A stretch of DNA of 64,000 nt from NCBI RefSeq assembly GCF_000204055.1, contig NW_006768777.1:1577598-1641597 (forward strand), written 5' to 3'. The notes below the pieces were generated by a model. It worked only from the letters and a program-made list of their open reading frames with translations. It was not told the origin of the DNA and made no database searches. This DNA is from Melampsora larici-populina 98AG31. Taxonomy: Eukaryota > Basidiomycota > Pucciniomycetes > Pucciniales > Melampsoraceae. Of this stretch, positions 10,775-22,217 are shown one piece after another (within the stretch, counting starts at the first letter, position 1; every line of letters starts with the position of its first letter). The translations under genes and the position numbers were made by a program.

Positions 10775-11445
10775 GTTGGAGCTGGTCGGGAACTTTCTGG
10801 CGCTGCCGATGTTCCAGCTACTGGTGCTGGTTCGATAGGCACCACGCCAGATGTAGGGAGTTTCCGGATCACTTTTTTTGCAGGATCGTTCTTACCGATT
10901 GCGGTTGAGCTCTTCTTCTTCTTCTTTTTGATCGGATTAACACTGGTACTGCTTTCTATGGGTACTGGATCAGGTTGAGTAACAGCAGCTGTAAGAAGCT
11001 CTGCATCCGTCAAAGGTTGTAGCTTCACAGGTCGAGATCGAGACATCAGACCATCCAGAATTTCATTCGTCTTGGGTCGAAGTGCTTTGACTTTGATCGA
11101 TGTAGGTGGAAGATCAGATGTGTAAGAGCTCAAGTCACTTTCATGACCTGTACCGGCTGGTAGAGCTTCGGATTGTTCAGATGGATGCGGGAGGGGTGGG
11201 GCTGAGACGGTCGGAGCTTTAGTATTCAAGGTAGACTTGCGCTTTTTCACCACACGGTTCACTGGATCTTTAGTTCTAGATTGTTTGGAGGGATTCGAAG
11301 TCGTGTTGACAGGTGCAGGTGGTGGGGGTGGTGCTGAAGGAACTGATGAGAGACTATCATCTGAGGAAGCGAGTTGGTCCATAACTGAATTCAAATTCGC
11401 TTCCCACCAAGTTAGATCCGAAATAAGCTGTTGATACCAAGAGCG
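10775..11445 (-). pseudogene. Pro/Ser/Lys-rich protein fragment of unknown function
   Basis: One open minus-strand frame, including WYQQLISDLTWWEANLNSV, then a proline run, basic patches (VVKKRKS, KKKKKKSS) and low-complexity Ser/Pro sequence, ending near SRTIV at about 10775. At that point the dynamin frame takes over in another phase. Upstream (about 11445) the frame overlaps a nucleoside-transporter N-terminus in yet another phase. I read this as an exon-sized piece of a third gene set between two others. The basic patches suggest a nuclear protein, but I do not recognise the family. Confidence 0.45.
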
Positions 11446-11611
11446 AGTTCCATGGTAAGAGAATACAAGCACCGAGAATAAAGAAGCAAAGGTAGCTTAA
11501 TATCTTCTGGAATTGGCTGATATCTTTGCGCGGATTAAAAGCAGTTAAAGGTTCATGTTCAGATGGTTGATCTGTAGGTTCCAGTTCAGTTTCTTCTTCG
11601 TCAATAGTCAA
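11400..11611 (-). pseudogene. Equilibrative nucleoside transporter (ENT) N-terminal fragment
   Basis: The minus-strand frame has an acidic leader followed by a first transmembrane helix with FFILGACILLPWNSLL and STAYF. The LLPWN motif in TM1 is a hallmark of the SLC29/ENT family, which carries nucleosides across the plasma or vacuolar membrane. The frame stops at about 11357 after passing into the unknown-protein segment. The other ten expected helices are absent. No good ATG is visible; the leader is probably entered from an upstream exon. Confidence 0.6.
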
Positions 11612-11924
11612 GATCGTTAATGAAACTTAGAATGTGATGAAGTCGATGTAGATTCGGTTTTAATTTCGGGATCTCAAGTGTCCTCTTTACCAAAAGGTTG
11701 TTGACTCCACAGTTATATAAATCGAGGTGGCTTGAGCACTTGGTTGGTTAGTTGAAAGTGTTGGTGATAAGGTTTTGACTGGATAGGGCAATGGAAGGCT
11801 GAGCTTCCTATGAATTGTAAGCTTGGGCTAAATCCATTCATCTCGAAAGAAATTATCAAAGTATAGTGATCCTGATCAACAAAGTGGGCTTGTGCCACTC
11901 ACACTGGGCCCGTTGTTGCCCCTC

Positions 11925-13210
11925 CAGAATGTGGTCTACACGCAAGTTAAGAAGCTCTTGCGGTTCGAAGGACTCCAATGGCAGATGGTGTGGCCCAGTT
12001 ACATCAAGAAAGTTGTATTCATAAAGCATAATTGGGTTTTTAGTGTTCATAACTAAAATCCACATGTGTTCATGAGAGTAAGAAGTGAGCTATAAAGAGA
12101 TATGGTACAAGAGAGACATATGTGGAAAAAGGAAAAAATAAGCCACACTTTTTAAAGTTGAACATAAACACAACGCTTTGAATTTGGGTCACCAAGTGGA
12201 TGGTCAACATGAACGGGCTGTCAACGAGATACACAGAAGAATAAGTGAGTGATTCGACTCAAGCCAAGCATCTAGAATTTTGGCAAGAAACCCCATCGAT
12301 TGCTTGAGTTGTGAGAAATTGGTTTTCGCACTAGTCTGAATCATGGGAACTAGGAGATCCTCAGAGAGCCTTGTTCGTCGTGTGATCTACCAGTTTCCGG
12401 CACGGCAATGCTCACACCCTGAAAATAAATATGATGTTCAGTAAAGTCAACTTTTGATTGAGAGGGAGGTACCACTGACTCAAGGCCAGCAAAAAATCAG
12501 GACTATAGTTTGGGCAAACGTATTTTTTATCTCCCGGGTTGGTACAGCCTAGACATCACCAATTCAATGGAAGATTGTAAGACATTTTATCAGGGACGTA
12601 AGATTCAAGATTATGGAATCTGACTATAACCCTTAGCCTTCGATCCCAAGTAATTATACTGCGAGCATTGTTGATTGCTGAAATCCTTGTTCGGAGATTT
12701 GTCGAGTTGGCACCGAGTAAAAGGAATCCATTGATGATCTGAAGCGAGTAATACAAACAAGCCCCCGCTTGTGATCAGGTTATGATAAAACATATCAAAG
12801 GTAATCAAGATTGGGTTGTAAGAGGCTTACAATCATTCCAGCAATCTTCTTTGCTGCAGTGGTAATGCTTTTCTACCCCGTTAATAATCGACCTGCATTC
12901 TTTTGATGTTGGGGGATGCAAATAGAATTTGCATTAACAGTGGTCGTCACTTGTTCGGGAGTCATCAGGATGAGGACAAAAATTGATCCAATACATACCT
13001 ACATTGTAAAGCCCACCTGAGTAATACGAAACCCCTCCGTTACAGTCGACCGTATATAATGGCTTTTCGGCATTCAGGCCATGCATCCCCAAGGAATGTA
13101 ATAGAAAGGCGATCTTGATGAAGATACGAAGCATGTTGAGTACAGCAAAAGGCGAAGAAGAATGTTGAACAAGATGATATAATTTGTGAGAGGGTGTAAT
13201 GCGTGAAAAT
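11925..13210. repeat. Segmental duplication, copy 1 (secreted-protein locus A)
   Basis: Alignable by eye to 14305-15785: the GTGGTCTACAC segment at about 11931, the AAGTGGATGGTCAACATGAA segment near 12192, the three exons of the gene, and the 5' flank TACAGCAAAAGGCGAAGAAG. Divergence is moderate, with small indels. The remaining stretch 11612-11924 shows no supportable gene. Confidence 0.75.
12611..13134 (-). CDS. Small secreted cysteine-containing protein A (candidate effector)
   Basis: Three exons, complement of 12611-12738, 12831-12899 and 12999-13134, give 333 nt (110 aa). Donors are GTATGT and GTAAGC, acceptors AAAG and TTCAG. The N-terminus has an n-region MLRIFIK, a hydrophobic core AFLLHSLG and a likely cleavage after LNA (about residue 22). 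The mature part is about 88 residues with six cysteines, which could form three disulphides, and aromatic/Gly-rich segments such as GGVSYYSGG. I recognise no domain. A paralogue lies 2.5 kb upstream on the same strand with the same exon lengths (136 and 69 nt). Secretion, size and cysteine content fit a rust haustorial-effector-type gene, but that role is inferred only. Confidence 0.75.
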
Positions 13211-13304
13211 GTACACAACAGAAGACTCAGTCTATTTATGTGATCTGTTGAGGCCCTAGACAAAGCGACTTCAGGCTAGGCTTGCATAGGGTGATTTCCT
13301 CCGC

Positions 13305-13468
13305 CTTGAGGTTGCACCACTCGCGAGAAGCTGGTATTTTTTTTAATAGGGTCTACACTACAATCCAAACTTTAAGGGCCCTTGTGCTTGAGGTTGCACC
13401 ACTCGCGAGAAGCTGGTATTTTTTTCAATAGGGTCTAAACTACAGTCCAAACTTTAAGGGCCCTTGTG
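13305..13468. repeat. 82-bp tandem duplication (two units)
   Basis: A unit starting CTTGAGGTTGCACCACTCGC and ending AAGGGCCCTTGTG is present at 13305 and again at 13387, with only a few differences. It lies upstream of secreted-protein gene A. No coding meaning is apparent. Confidence 0.85.
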
Positions 13469-14304
13469 TTCTCAGAACAACCGTAGTCTCTCTCGGCAGA
13501 TACACAAAACAAAATGTTTGCACTGGGCTTTGTAAGAATGAGGATGGAGGCAGATAACAAAGTCTCTCTGAGCCCGTTCGCCCTCGCCACACCAGTGTTG
13601 TTTGCAAGCACTGAAAAAGATGCGCACCAGTTCGCTCCTCTTGATTTGAGATGTACCGGCAAACTAAAATGAATACTCAAAATGATAGGGACTTGTCAAG
13701 TTCAACATTAGTTGCTTCTTCGCTACCCCGAGGAATGCTCACCAACCTCAAGTCCGATCTCCCGGAGCTGGGTAATGTTACGTTGAACTTTGTCGTGGTC
13801 AGATCTGTTACATACTCAGTCAATGTTCTAGAAATGCATCTCATATAAAGTTACAAACAGTTAGAAGACATTTCAAAAGCCATTGCAAATCATTGCGATT
13901 GTGCGTAACACAACAGACCAGTGTACGATGATCTTTTAACGTACGGTTCTGACAGAGTTTACAGAAACTCTTAGTGTTTTGTCTCCGATTGAGTCGCCAG
14001 CTCTGCTAGGATTTGTTTGTCATTTCTAATGGGGGTGTATCAAGCTCATCCTCTATACGTTTCATGTCGTTTTTCTGATTCTTATTGTCCCAAAATTTGA
14101 ATCTCTTGATTTGTCTTGTGATTCATTTGTATACTTCATGCAAGTCGAGCTGTAGATAAAACCCACTCAGCGAGCACTTTCCTCGCGAGCGCGGCGAACG
14201 CGCTTACATGAGGTGCAACAGGATGCAAGTGCTATTGACTTCAGTGCCAGTTGCGGGCGAGAAAGTCTATGAGGTTATCTGATTGAATTTGGGTCTCGAT
14301 AAAC
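13469..14304. other. Intergenic stretch, no supportable gene
   Basis: Contains only short overlapping frames with no start, splice or family signal. It separates the two segmental duplicates. Confidence 0.5.
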
Positions 14305-15124
14305 CTCCAGAGTGTGGTCTACACCCTAGTCGTCTCTGGCGGTTCAAAAGACCTCGAACCAGCATCGAGTCCTGATACTAACAACTTTGAATTTGGGCGA
14401 TAAAGTGGATGATCAACATGAAAGGGCTTGCAACAAGAGACACATCAAGGTTTGAAAAGTGGGCAGTTCGAGTCGACCCAAGCATCTAGCATTCGGCTGA
14501 GAAGCCCCATTGATCGCGTGAGTTGTGAAGAGTTTGCTTTTGCACTATGTTTAGGTTACTGGGAGATTCCCAAAAAGGCTCGTGTGTCGTGTGATCTACC
14601 AGTGTCCCGCACGGCAATAGTCGCATGCTGAAAGGAGAGATACTCTTTAGTAAAGTCAAGTCTTGATTGGGGAGGAAATACCACTGACTCAAGTACTTCA
14701 CATCCTTAGGAAGATAGTCTGGGCAAACATATTTATAACCTCTGGGGTTTGTACAATCTATACATCACCAATTCATATGGAGAAGATGAAGCTTGAATGA
14801 GACATCTAATTATCAGGGCCGTATAATTCAAGGTTATGAAAACTGACTATAACCATTATTGCCTCCCAAGTAGTTATATTGTGAGCATTGTTGATCGCTG
14901 AAATCCTTGTTCAGAGAGCCGGCGAGTCAGCAATGACGAAAAGGAGCCCATTGATGATCTAACATGAGTGATAGAAAGAGATGCCCGCTTATACTCAGAT
15001 TTATGATGAGATATATCAAAGGTAATCAAGATTGGGTTGTAGAAGGCTTACTATAATACCAGCAATTTTCGCTTTTGCAGTTGTAATGTTTCTCTCCATC
15101 CTTATTCATACACCTACATGCTTT

Positions 15125-15471
15125 CACTGCAAAAATAATGTATTTTTCAAGGTGAAAAATGATTGACATTAATGCACAAAATGATTAATAATGCAGAGTT
15201 AATGCAGAAAAATGCAGAATTAATGCAGAATTAATGCATTTTTAATCATTTTGTGAAATAAATGTAATCATTAGTGGCTCTCAAACCTGCCCCGGTTTTC
15301 AAAAAACCCAGTTGACCCAGTTGTTTTTTGGCAGTAACTTTGTGTATCAAGTTGACATTTGTTGACAGCTCCCAGCCAAAAATTCAACTGGGGCAACCGG
15401 GTTTTTTGAAACTGGGTCAGGTTTGAGAGCCACTATTTTTCACCTGGGAAAAATACATTATATTTGCAGTG
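15125..15471. mobile_element. CACTG-ended MITE (347 bp) at the intron 1 acceptor of gene B
   Basis: Inverted repeats CACTGCAAAxATAATGTATT and then TTTTTCxxAGGTGAAAAAT, with a 3-bp duplication TTT (15122-15124, 15472-15474). CACTG ends with a 3-bp duplication indicate a CACTA-type MITE, related to the one at 8272. It contains a second inverted-repeat insert at 15273-15434. Confidence 0.85.
15273..15434. mobile_element. Inner MITE (162 bp) nested in the 15125-15471 MITE
   Basis: Inverted ends AGTGGCTCTCAAACCTG with an ATT duplication (15270-15272, 15435-15437). Removing it restores the outer element's GGTGAAAAATGATTACATT arm, which agrees with the outer left arm. Confidence 0.75.
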
Positions 15472-15970
15472 TTTTGATGTGGAGAATTGGAAATCAACTT
15501 TGCATCAGCAGTGGTCGTCACTTGTTCTGGAGTCATGGATGAGGACAGAGATTGAATCAAATACATACCCACATTGTATTTACCGCCTGAGTAAAATGAA
15601 ACTTCACCGTTACAGTCGACCGTATAGAGTGGCTTGTTGGCATTCAGGCCATGCATCCCCAAAGAATATAATAGGAAGGTGATCTTAAGGAAGATATGGA
15701 GCATGTTGGGTACAGCAAAAGGCGAAGAAGAACGTCAAGTAAGATATTCCAACTTGTGAAAGTGAATAAGTGTAATTTGGGTGAAAGTTTGCCCAAGCGA
15801 AGTCTAGTTACATTTGCTGGCTCAGAGCGGCTCCCGCTCGACGCCTCGGCGCCGCCAGGCGAGAGAATCCATTGAGCCTACCTCTTGCAGTGCAATGTTA
15901 TGTAGAACTGCAGGAGTCAATTAGAGTCCGTTCGGCTGCCTTCGACCTTGCAGGCGTAGACTTGCAAGGC

Positions 15971-15996
15971 GTCTACCTGCGGATCCGCAGGTAGAC
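15971..15996. repeat. Perfect 26-bp palindrome
   Basis: GTCTACCTGCGGA followed directly by its reverse complement. It lies between the segmental duplication and hAT2. It could be a regulatory site or a relic; nothing more is visible. The surrounding 15786-16257 has no supportable gene. Confidence 0.8.
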
Positions 15997-17016
15997 CATG
16001 TCTGCCACAAAGCGTGTACCAGGGTTTGGTGCATTCAGTACACTCGACTTGAAGTGTAGTTGACCTCGCAACTTATGGGTTTTCTCCCTTTACAAAATCC
16101 GATGTTGCGCTCCTGGTTTCAGGTCTATGGGACACATTTTGACATTGACTGCCTTGAGTCAGACCCCACAGGCGCCCCGCAGACAGTCAACTCTGACCCG
16201 CGGTGTAGAACTATACGGGTACCGTCGTCCCTTTGGGCACCCGTTCATTCTCTTCAGCAACCCCCGACGCGCACCACAGTTAACTGCGCAAAAATAGGGG
16301 CTGCGCTGGTCATCAGCGCACCAAAAATTGCAAAAATTACCCCTGCGGCACCTCACACCGCATGCGCTCAGGTGTTTCTTACCCCCTGCGCGATTTCACA
16401 GTGCAGCACTGCGCAGTGTGCACAGGCTGCGCGGCCCTGCATCGGCTGGCTGGCCTGGCTGAGCCCGCGTGTTTATACCCTGCCTCCACTTCCAAAACAA
16501 TCCCCCTCGCAGATAAACCCTTCATTCATGATCGACAACTGGCACTACAAAGTATTTTGGGTCAAACCTCGACCTCGATTCCAAGCGCCCTTGGCAAATA
16601 AATTCCTAATCTTGCTATATGACGGCATGAGGCATCCTGAGCCGATGTCACCGCCAGCAATTACCTTGTGCTTACTCCTGGTTCAGTTTCCAAGAACTAT
16701 GGCCAATTGGACTACATCAATGGATTCATCATGGACGGTGACCTATCAAGCATTATATAACTCCACCATCATTCTCAAATCACCTCAGGCTTCAGATTAT
16801 CCTAGATCAATCGTACTAGCAGTATCCTTAGTATCCTTCAGATTCCACCAATCATATTATAAATCATTCGATCAGTATCTCATTAACACTTTTATCATTC
16901 AGTCTTTTTATTATCACTATTATCAATCAGTCTGTGATTATCTTCACTCTTATCATTCTGTCTTATTTTATTATCATTCAGTAATTTTTTATTATAACTC
17001 AGTCTCTATAATTCAT

Positions 17017-18404
17017 ATGGCAAAATCCAAGAATTGCACCCTTGACTTCAAATTGTCATCCAAGTATAAGCCTTCCCAAAAGCCCTCTCAGTCCACTTCC
17101 ACTTTAAAATCCCGTCAAGCTATACAAACTGTTATATTAGATTCCAAGGAAGAGAATCCAAAATCCGACGAAGAGAATTCAAAGGAAGATGATCCCGACT
17201 TTATCTCTGTGCATGAAGGAAGTGAAGTTGAGAAAGACAAATCGCCCGATAACTCATTCAATAGTACTGTCAATGTTACAAAAGGGAAACGTGATCAAAA
17301 AGGAAAGGTACCATCAAGTAAGGTTAAGAATTCAACCAAACGCAAGAAATCTAATAAGGTGAATTAAATTTATGCTTTTCCTTTGAGTCCAAATCTTCAA
17401 TTGGTAACTTTTGTTGCTCCTTTTCGTTTGTGTTGTGTCTGTATTGCAGAATTACAAACTACCCCAGAACATCAACCCCGATCAAGACTCAGACATTGAA
17501 GAAGTCCCTAACCCTGATGAAGAACTTGAAGTTTTCGATCCAATCAAGCTATACTTCTCGGATGTGGCGGTTACGGGGCCAGATCAGGTATTCACTTTTA
17601 TTTTAGTTATTTATCATTTCAATTTGTGGCGTGTAGCTGATCCAATCAATGTGTCATTTTCATCTTGACCTTATAGGAACCGGGTGAAAAACCCATGTAT
17701 GGTGATTGCTTGTACTGCGACAAGCAGTACAAGTTTGGTCCCAAAGGCAACTAGAATCTCAAAGGCCACCGCGATGGCGACACTGGTCGGGGAGCATGTG
17801 CGGGACGTCAAGATGCGATTGCTGCCGGTGCAAACCTTCCTCCAACGTGGAAAGCTAGACAAGCTGCGAAATTGGCCGCAGAAAATGCTAACAAGTTCAA
17901 AAATGAGAAGGCGTCTCTCGAGAATTTTCTAAACTTACCGAAATTCTCTGTTGGTCTATTAAACATGATTCTTGTCCTATGGATCATTTGGAATTGTATC
18001 CCCTGGCTTCGTATGGAAGACCCCTCCCTTCAAGCAGTGTTTATGTTGTGCAATCCCCAAGCAACTCTTTGGTCGGCTTCATGGTTGGCTCGACAAGCAA
18101 TGACTTACTTTGAAGAATTTTGTGGAAACCTGGTCCAAACGCTAAAGGTAAAGTCCTTGTATTTGCTTCATTGTATCTTTATTGTTGCTGATGATGTGTT
18201 ATGTTCTACCATAGACACTTAACTCTAAGATTTGTGTCATACATGATGTATGGACTACAAAGGGTGGGAAGCGTGCATTCATTGGAGTGGCTGTTTCTTA
18301 CATTGATGACAACTGGGAGTTTCATGTCACCCACCTTACACTGAAGCTCATTGCATAGAATCACTATGGTGCATTGCTAGCTCGTCCAGTGGGCAAATTC
18401 CTCA
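17017..18404 (+). pseudogene. hAT2 transposase, N-terminal exons
   Basis: Exons 17017-17358, 17450-17587, 17677-18147 and 18215-18404 with GT-AG borders. The order parallels hAT1: basic/acidic Ser-rich leader, FDPIKLYFSDVAVTGP, BED-like finger (DCLYCDKQYKFGPKG...), helical block, then IHDVWTTKGGKR. Stops at 17752-17754 (TAG in the finger region) and 18356-18358 (TAG) show decay. The last exon is cut at about 18404 by the YR retrotransposon; matching sequence resumes at 26346. Confidence 0.75.
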
Positions 18405-18834
18405 TTTTGGCTCTTGTTCAGGAGCCTGTGGATGTACAAGGAAGTCCATTTCAGAGAGGAGGAGAATCACAGATGTGGCAACATGTCACGAGTGAAGGGG
18501 CAGCGACTCGAAGAGCTGACACCTGGAAGGAGTGATTTTGGAAGTTTTTCGGGAAAGGGGAAAAGAGAAAAAAGAAAAAAAAATTCTCTTTGCTTTCCAG
18601 GACAACTCTTTCCAAAACCACATCCCCTGATTCTTCAAGCAAGGTTATTCTTTCCAAAAATTTCTAACTCAGTTAAATTTTTCTTTAAAAACAAGAAATC
18701 TCCTGTTTCGGGCATTTACAATCGCTTGTGGATGTGGAGACAATTAAAAAGGAAATCTGCTCAGAAACCGGTATATCAATCTAGAAGTATGGTTGAACTG
18801 ATTGCTCAGGAAGAAGAAAGGAAGAAGGCGCATG

Positions 18835-19924
18835 TGTGAGGGTAGGGTACTCTTTGAGAGTGCTCTATGCTCACTAAAGTTGGAAAATGGGTAGTGTAGT
18901 AATGAAATTTGATTCTTTATTTCAAATGTGTAGTATTTACAACAGGAAATAAAGAAAAGAAAGAAAGTAAAAGAGACTGATAGTCTGTTTGGATAAATCC
19001 AGACAGACTACAGTTAGATGACTCCTTAAAAGGAGGTTTGATTTATAATTAATAGTTATTATAAAGTACAAAGGCTGGATCCAAGGCCCTCCTTTAATCT
19101 TTAAAGTAACAGATTAAAGAGTGAGGTGAAGGTCACTAGTCTGGTTGTTACAAAGTCACCAACTTATGGTTATTCAGAAGGTACACCAACCTGAGAGTTG
19201 ATATAGGTCACTAACCTATGGTTGTTCAGAAGGTACACCAACCTGTGAGTTGATATAGGTCACTAACCTGTAGTTGTTCAAGAGGTAACTAACCTTGAAG
19301 TTAATTGGAAGGTCACTAACCTAGAAATGTTCTACTTAGGGAAAGTAGAGGATCCAGAAAGGGGAAGAAAGAGATTACTTTATCTTTTAGTCAGGAAGCT
19401 GCTTTAAAGATATGAAGTGAATCACTAGTCTTATTATTATAAGACTTTTGATTATGTACTTCAATTGAACTTTAAAGGGTTCTTTAAAAGATGTGTGTAA
19501 TAAATTGCTTGGGGGATTTTCTTGAATGCTGAGAGAGGAGGGGATTATATACTCTCCTCTCTAAACCTAACTGTAGTGGTATTTGTTTGTATCACAACAT
19601 TGGTTTAGGGTTTGTTGTTAATGATTGTTATGATCATTATTAATTATGCTCAATTACATATACACACTAAGTATATTATGTAGTATAAGCATTTGAAACC
19701 AAAGCATTTTAACTCTTGACACTGAGTTATGAGGTGTTAATGATGTTTTATAACATACTACATGTGGTTTTAAGTGTAGATGTATATGTAATTAATATTT
19801 TTATGTGTTTTATTACATGTTACATACTATCTATTGGCCGTATGTATATGTAATTAGGTTTGTATATGATAATTCTTTATTGCAAGTTAGTTTTGGGTAC
19901 ATGTATATGTACTCAGGGCTGACA
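18835..19924 (+). mobile_element. Solo LTR, copy 2 (1090 bp)
   Basis: Starts TGTGAGGGTAGGG and ends CAGGGCTGACA, flanked by a perfect 5-bp duplication GCATG (18830-18834, 19925-19929). Same family as 3543-4609, including the run of GGTCACTAACCTG variants. It lies in the 5' leader of YR1, ending 38 bp before the Gag start, and could alter expression of that element. Confidence 0.9.
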
Positions 19925-19961
19925 GCATGCGACTAAGCTAAAGAGTCAGGCGAAAGGAAGG

Positions 19962-22217
19962 ATGAAACGAGCTCACTCACGGCTTCCAGTCCAAGAAGGT
20001 ACGGGTACTCAGGAAACCTCAAACGCTAACGACAACAAGCAGACCCATCCCCAAGACGGTCATCAGGGTTTACCCTCACCAGAGGACGACTCAACCCAAA
20101 TAAACCAGGAGGGTGCGACGGTTTCAAAGGAAGAGGCGATGGGTATTGAGGAGGAAGCCGGTGAAGAGGAGGCTAAGTTGTCCACGGACGTAGATGCGTT
20201 GGGAAGTGGTAGTCTTGATGGAGTGAAGAAGGGTGGAGTGTCTAAGAAGAAGAGGAAACGGTCTAAAGGAAAGTCGGGGAAGGGGAAGGAGAAGGAAGCG
20301 ATTTTAGCCTCAGACGATGAGAGCTCAATCGATTTGGAGAAGTCTTACGCGTATTTGATTGAGGAGGATCCTCGTAAGTCTCTGGCGAATGATTTCTTTT
20401 TCTTTCTCTGTGATTGCCTTTCTTTGCAATCCGACCTAGTTGTAGCCAGAACCTGGCTCCTAGAAAACTGTGAGTTGTAGCACAATTAGTGCTCCTCGGG
20501 TGTTGTGGAGCTCCTGCCAAGCCAGTTGAAGCGTAGACAACCGGAATTGAGAGACGGGTGACACAGTCCCCTGCTCTGGTCAGGTGGTAGTGATACGACC
20601 CACGTCCTTGTAATTCAGGATCTTTATCCTTTTCCTTCTGGGTTGAGGAAGCAGATGGACTAATGTTTCTCGCTCTGTTCTTCCGGATCGTCCGACGGCA
20701 TTGGTGTTCGCGACGATTTAGCATCTCCACGAGGATCTGTGGGAGAGGGTGGGATCCCAAACGCTCGACCCTCCAGAAAGTTCGGAGTAGAGAAGGGATC
20801 GGGGTCCCTCCTGGATAAGTTGGAGGAGGCAGTGAACCACGGCGACCTGAACACAATCAAGAAGCTGCAAAAAGAGTTGGCAAAGGAAGAAGCTGCTAGG
20901 AAGGTTATGGATGAGATGGGGAAGGAGGAAAGGAAAGTAGGGAAGAATGCGGACAAGGGGAATGCAAAGAGAGTGAGAAGGGAGAAGAAGAAGTCTAAGG
21001 CAGGTTCTAAACTGAAGAGGGGTCAGAAGGTCTCAAAATCGAGGAAGAGGAAGAGGTCACCCACACCTTCTAGTTCGAGTAGCAGCTCTAGCTCCTCCTC
21101 TTCTAACTCAGACTCCACATCGGGGTCCTCCTCCTCGTCAGGAGATTCCTCTAGATCGGATCTGAAGGGACCAAAGGATTCCTCCTCCTCTTCAGGGTCG
21201 TCTGACTCGTCGGATACGTCGGATTCTTTGTCGGAAGCTGATACGGAGTATGAATCGGAGAATAGAGTTGGGTTTGGCGGTTTCAAAAGGCTTGGGGGCC
21301 TCAATTTACCGGATCTCCCGGAGAACTGGGATAGGTATTACAGGAAGATGAAACGCTATGTTCCCCTTTCGGTTTTCAGACGTTTGTATATCGCTGCCTA
21401 CCATTCTGCAGTAGATGACGGTTCCAAGAAGTGGAGGAAGGGAGTCAACGCCACAACTTTGGAAAGGGACCAAGAGCAACAGATGACTTACGGCGACTTC
21501 GTGCTAGCGTGTGATCTGGAGGCGAGATATGCTGCTGAGGTTTATGGTCATAAGGCCTATGCGAAGTACATCTTGGAGCACAAAGAGATCGTGAATTGTC
21601 TTTCAGTGAAGTACAAATGTTGGATGATCTGCTTGAGATATCATTTGGCAATCAGGTCGGTAATTTTCAGGAAGCGTTCAAAGATCATCTATGGGAGGAA
21701 GAAGAATGGGAAGAGGGGGAAGAAATTAGAGAAGGTGGCTTTACCGAAGGGAGTTCAGAAGGTGGCGGTTGACCAAGCTAGGTGGGACAGTGATACGGCT
21801 GGCGATCTACGTTACGAGAGCAACCCTTACGCTCCTGGACAAGAGAATTATGGGTATGACTTCTTTACAGGTAAACCTGTAGTGGCCGCCTCTCAGGTGG
21901 CGAGCACATCGAAGGTGCCGTATGATGGGGGTTTGAAGGATAGGTTTGGTGGAGGAGGTGGACCCGGTAAATCTGGGGGAAGGAAGCAAGGTGGGAATAG
22001 GGGAAGAGGAGGAGGAAATTGGGGGAATTACCAACAGGGCTACTATCAAGCCCAACAGGCCCAGAGGGGCGCGGGGGTTTCATACCCGCAAAACACCGCT
22101 TATGCTAGTCACGGTGGCCAGGACTGGGTAGCTCATGGACAGCTGCATGCCAACAAGCAAAATGGGAGCATGAGAGGACCCAAGGGACAAAAGGGTCCGG
22201 AGAATGGAGTTTGGTGA
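19962..22217 (+). CDS. YR1 Gag-like protein (635 aa, two exons)
   Basis: Exons 19962-20373 and 20722-22217 (intron 348 bp, GTAAGT...TTTAG) total 1908 nt. The N-terminal third is acidic and basic low complexity with a KKKRKRSKGKSGKGK patch. A central Ser-rich run (21063-21240) is followed by a conserved helical core from NLPDLPENWDRYYRKMKRYV to about VNCLSVKYKCW. The C-terminus has Gly/Arg-rich RGG-like nucleic-acid-binding sequence (GGNRGRGGGNWGNYQQG). The second YR element has a homologous core and a first exon of exactly the same length (412 nt). Likely the nucleocapsid-like RNA-binding protein of the retroelement. The frame stops one codon after an alternative donor that leads into RT. Confidence 0.8.

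Larger units (their letters stand above)
14834..15704 (-). pseudogene. Small secreted protein B, paralogue of A, with premature stop
   Basis: Exons as in gene A: 15704-15569 (136 nt), 15120-15052 (69 nt) and a third from 14958. The signal peptide is conserved (hydrophobic core TFLLYSLG, likely cleavage after LNA). The third exon has an in-frame TGA at 14929-14927, giving 78 residues instead of 110. Homology to A continues past it to a TAA at 14836-14834, so the last two cysteines are lost if translated as read. Intron 1 holds a 347-bp MITE whose edge abuts the 3' splice site; the AAAG acceptor survives. Either a decaying copy or a shortened variant. Confidence 0.7.
14305..15785. repeat. Segmental duplication, copy 2 (secreted-protein locus B)
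   Basis: Counterpart of 11925-13210, carrying the paralogous gene in the same orientation. It is longer mainly because of a 347-bp MITE in the first intron. Confidence 0.75.

Noticed and set aside
13305..13468. CRISPR-like array
   Set aside because: Only two units, with no spacer pattern; a simple tandem duplication in a eukaryotic genome.
16060..17016. The long ORF beginning at 16060 as one gene
   Set aside because: It reads through the hAT2 terminus and subterminal repeats; only the part from ATG 17017 matches the transposase.
20263..20956. Minus-strand ORFs opposite YR1 Gag
   Set aside because: Mirror frames of low-complexity Lys/Glu/Ser coding sequence; no domains.
21023..21304. Acidic minus-strand ORF at 21023-21304
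   Set aside because: Antisense of the Ser-rich Gag segment, a composition artefact.
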